Below are positions 6,691-6,996 of a stretch of DNA of 6,996 bases, in pieces. This DNA is from an uncultured Comamonadaceae bacterium (GTDB taxonomy: Bacteria; Pseudomonadota; Gammaproteobacteria; Burkholderiales; Burkholderiaceae). The notes beneath the pieces are model-generated. The model was not told the DNA's origin. It did not search any database and saw only the letters and a list, made by a program, of their open reading frames with translations. Location of the stretch: assembly GCA_946482595.1 (NCBI GenBank), contig CAMLSD010000164.1, positions 1-6,996 on the forward strand, read 5' to 3'. A program made the position numbers and the translations under genes. Within the stretch, counting starts at the first letter, position 1, and the number at the start of each line of letters is the position of its first letter.

Positions 6691-6822
6691 ATGCCGCCGC
6701 CTTGGGCGTGCCGCTGGTGCGGCTTTGGGCTCGCGCGGTTGCACCGCGGCTTCATGCGCCATGGCCGGGTCCACCGCGCCCGCGCGGCGCAGCGAGGACG
6801 CCCGCATGGCCGACCGCCTTGA
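6691..6822 (+). pseudogene. displaced C-terminal part of the zinc-finger-like protein
   Basis: In the -1 frame relative to the upstream part, the sequence reads PPPWACRWCGFGLARLHRGF and on to a TGA at 6820-6822. The CRWCG followed by a basic and aromatic tail is what I expect at the C-terminus of this family. This frame is open from 6484, so the shift can lie anywhere between about 6555 and 6680, in the low-constraint linker. The five-C run at about 6628-6632 is a plausible slip point. With the shift repaired, the gene would end 17 bases inside the next gene, a normal operon overlap. The ATG at 6691 is probably incidental. Confidence 0.5.
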
Positions 6823-6996
6823 CATCGCCCATCCTGACATCGACCGCCTCGACATCGACCGCATTGAGCGCGAGATCGAGCTGCGGCAACTGCAGCTGCG
6901 CTTCGCGGCCGCGCGCGTGCACGACGAGCGGGCGGTGCGGCGCCTGATGCAGTCGATCGACGCGTGCGGGCAGCTCGTCGCTTGCGAGGCCGTCAG
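6806..6996 (+). CDS. ParB-like N-terminal domain protein (partial, runs off the right edge)
   Basis: The ATG at 6806 has GAGGA at 6794-6798 and a 7-base spacer. Sixty-three codons are visible. After an unusual leader, LQLRFAAARVHDERAVRRLMQSIDACGQLVACEAV (split here as residues about 30-63) matches the start of ParB/Sulfiredoxin-type domains: a strand, a variable loop, a helix with the L-x-x-S-I-x pattern, then GQLV and a following strand. The catalytic/CTP-binding and helix-turn-helix parts would be beyond the window. Its overlap with the zinc-finger frame suggests translational coupling. ParB-like proteins of this sort accompany transposase genes in some proteobacterial mobile elements, so a role in element regulation or target choice is more likely than chromosome partition; this is inference. 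Confidence 0.6.
   Translation, partial: MADRLDIAHPDIDRLDIDRIEREIELRQLQLRFAAARVHDERAVRRLMQSIDACGQLVACEAV
6821..6865 (+). repeat. 15-bp tandem repeat, three units, inside the ParB-like leader
   Basis: Three consecutive 15-bp units at 6821-6835, 6836-6850 and 6851-6865 each begin GACATCG and encode D-I-A-H-P, D-I-D-R-L and D-I-D-R-I. A partial unit, GACCGCCTT, precedes them at 6812-6820. In-frame expansion by replication slippage would explain the extended N-terminus. Confidence 0.7.

Noticed and set aside
1..6996. CRISPR array, tRNA or rRNA
   Set aside because: I saw no regularly spaced repeats beyond the short ones listed and no tRNA- or rRNA-like segments on either strand.

Overview
The window is high-GC DNA with strongly GC-biased third codon positions. 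Together with the gene families present, this suggests a betaproteobacterium, most likely Burkholderiales; that assignment is inference, since no ribosomal or other marker gene is present. The left 5.7 kb is carried on the minus strand. The right 1.1 kb looks like accessory, transposon-type DNA with plus-strand genes.

Left and centre (minus strand, read from high to low coordinates). A large exported WD40 beta-propeller protein starts at 5738. Its reading frame stops at a TGA (3084-3086), and the same frame then continues without another stop into a caspase-like (peptidase C14) domain that ends at 1923. The join falls inside a linker that appears conserved in single-chain WD40-caspase proteins. 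I therefore read the two pieces as one ~1,270-residue gene interrupted by a single in-frame nonsense codon. The catalytic His and Cys of the caspase are intact. About 280 bp further on is a 526-residue protein of unknown family (1645 to 65), beta-rich and without a signal peptide, which may be a functional partner of the caspase gene. The gap between them (about 1646-1922) contains a stretch that looks like coding sequence on the opposite strand. The first bases of the window may hold the start of a further minus-strand gene.

Right. About 120 bp upstream of the WD40 start are two direct repeats built on TTGACCCA, resembling the end of an IS21-type insertion sequence. They are followed by roughly 350 bp with no convincing gene, including a perfect 7-bp hairpin. 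Then come a Cys-rich zinc-finger-like gene (6290 onward) that seems frameshifted in its linker, and the start of a ParB-like N-terminal domain gene (6806 onward, running off the window). The small Cys-rich protein and the ParB-like protein overlap and look like the first two genes of a transposon-type operon whose transposase genes would lie beyond the right edge.

Working picture: a WD40-caspase locus, possibly part of a cell-death, proteolytic-signalling or defence module, has a nonsense mutation and sits beside decayed mobile-element DNA.
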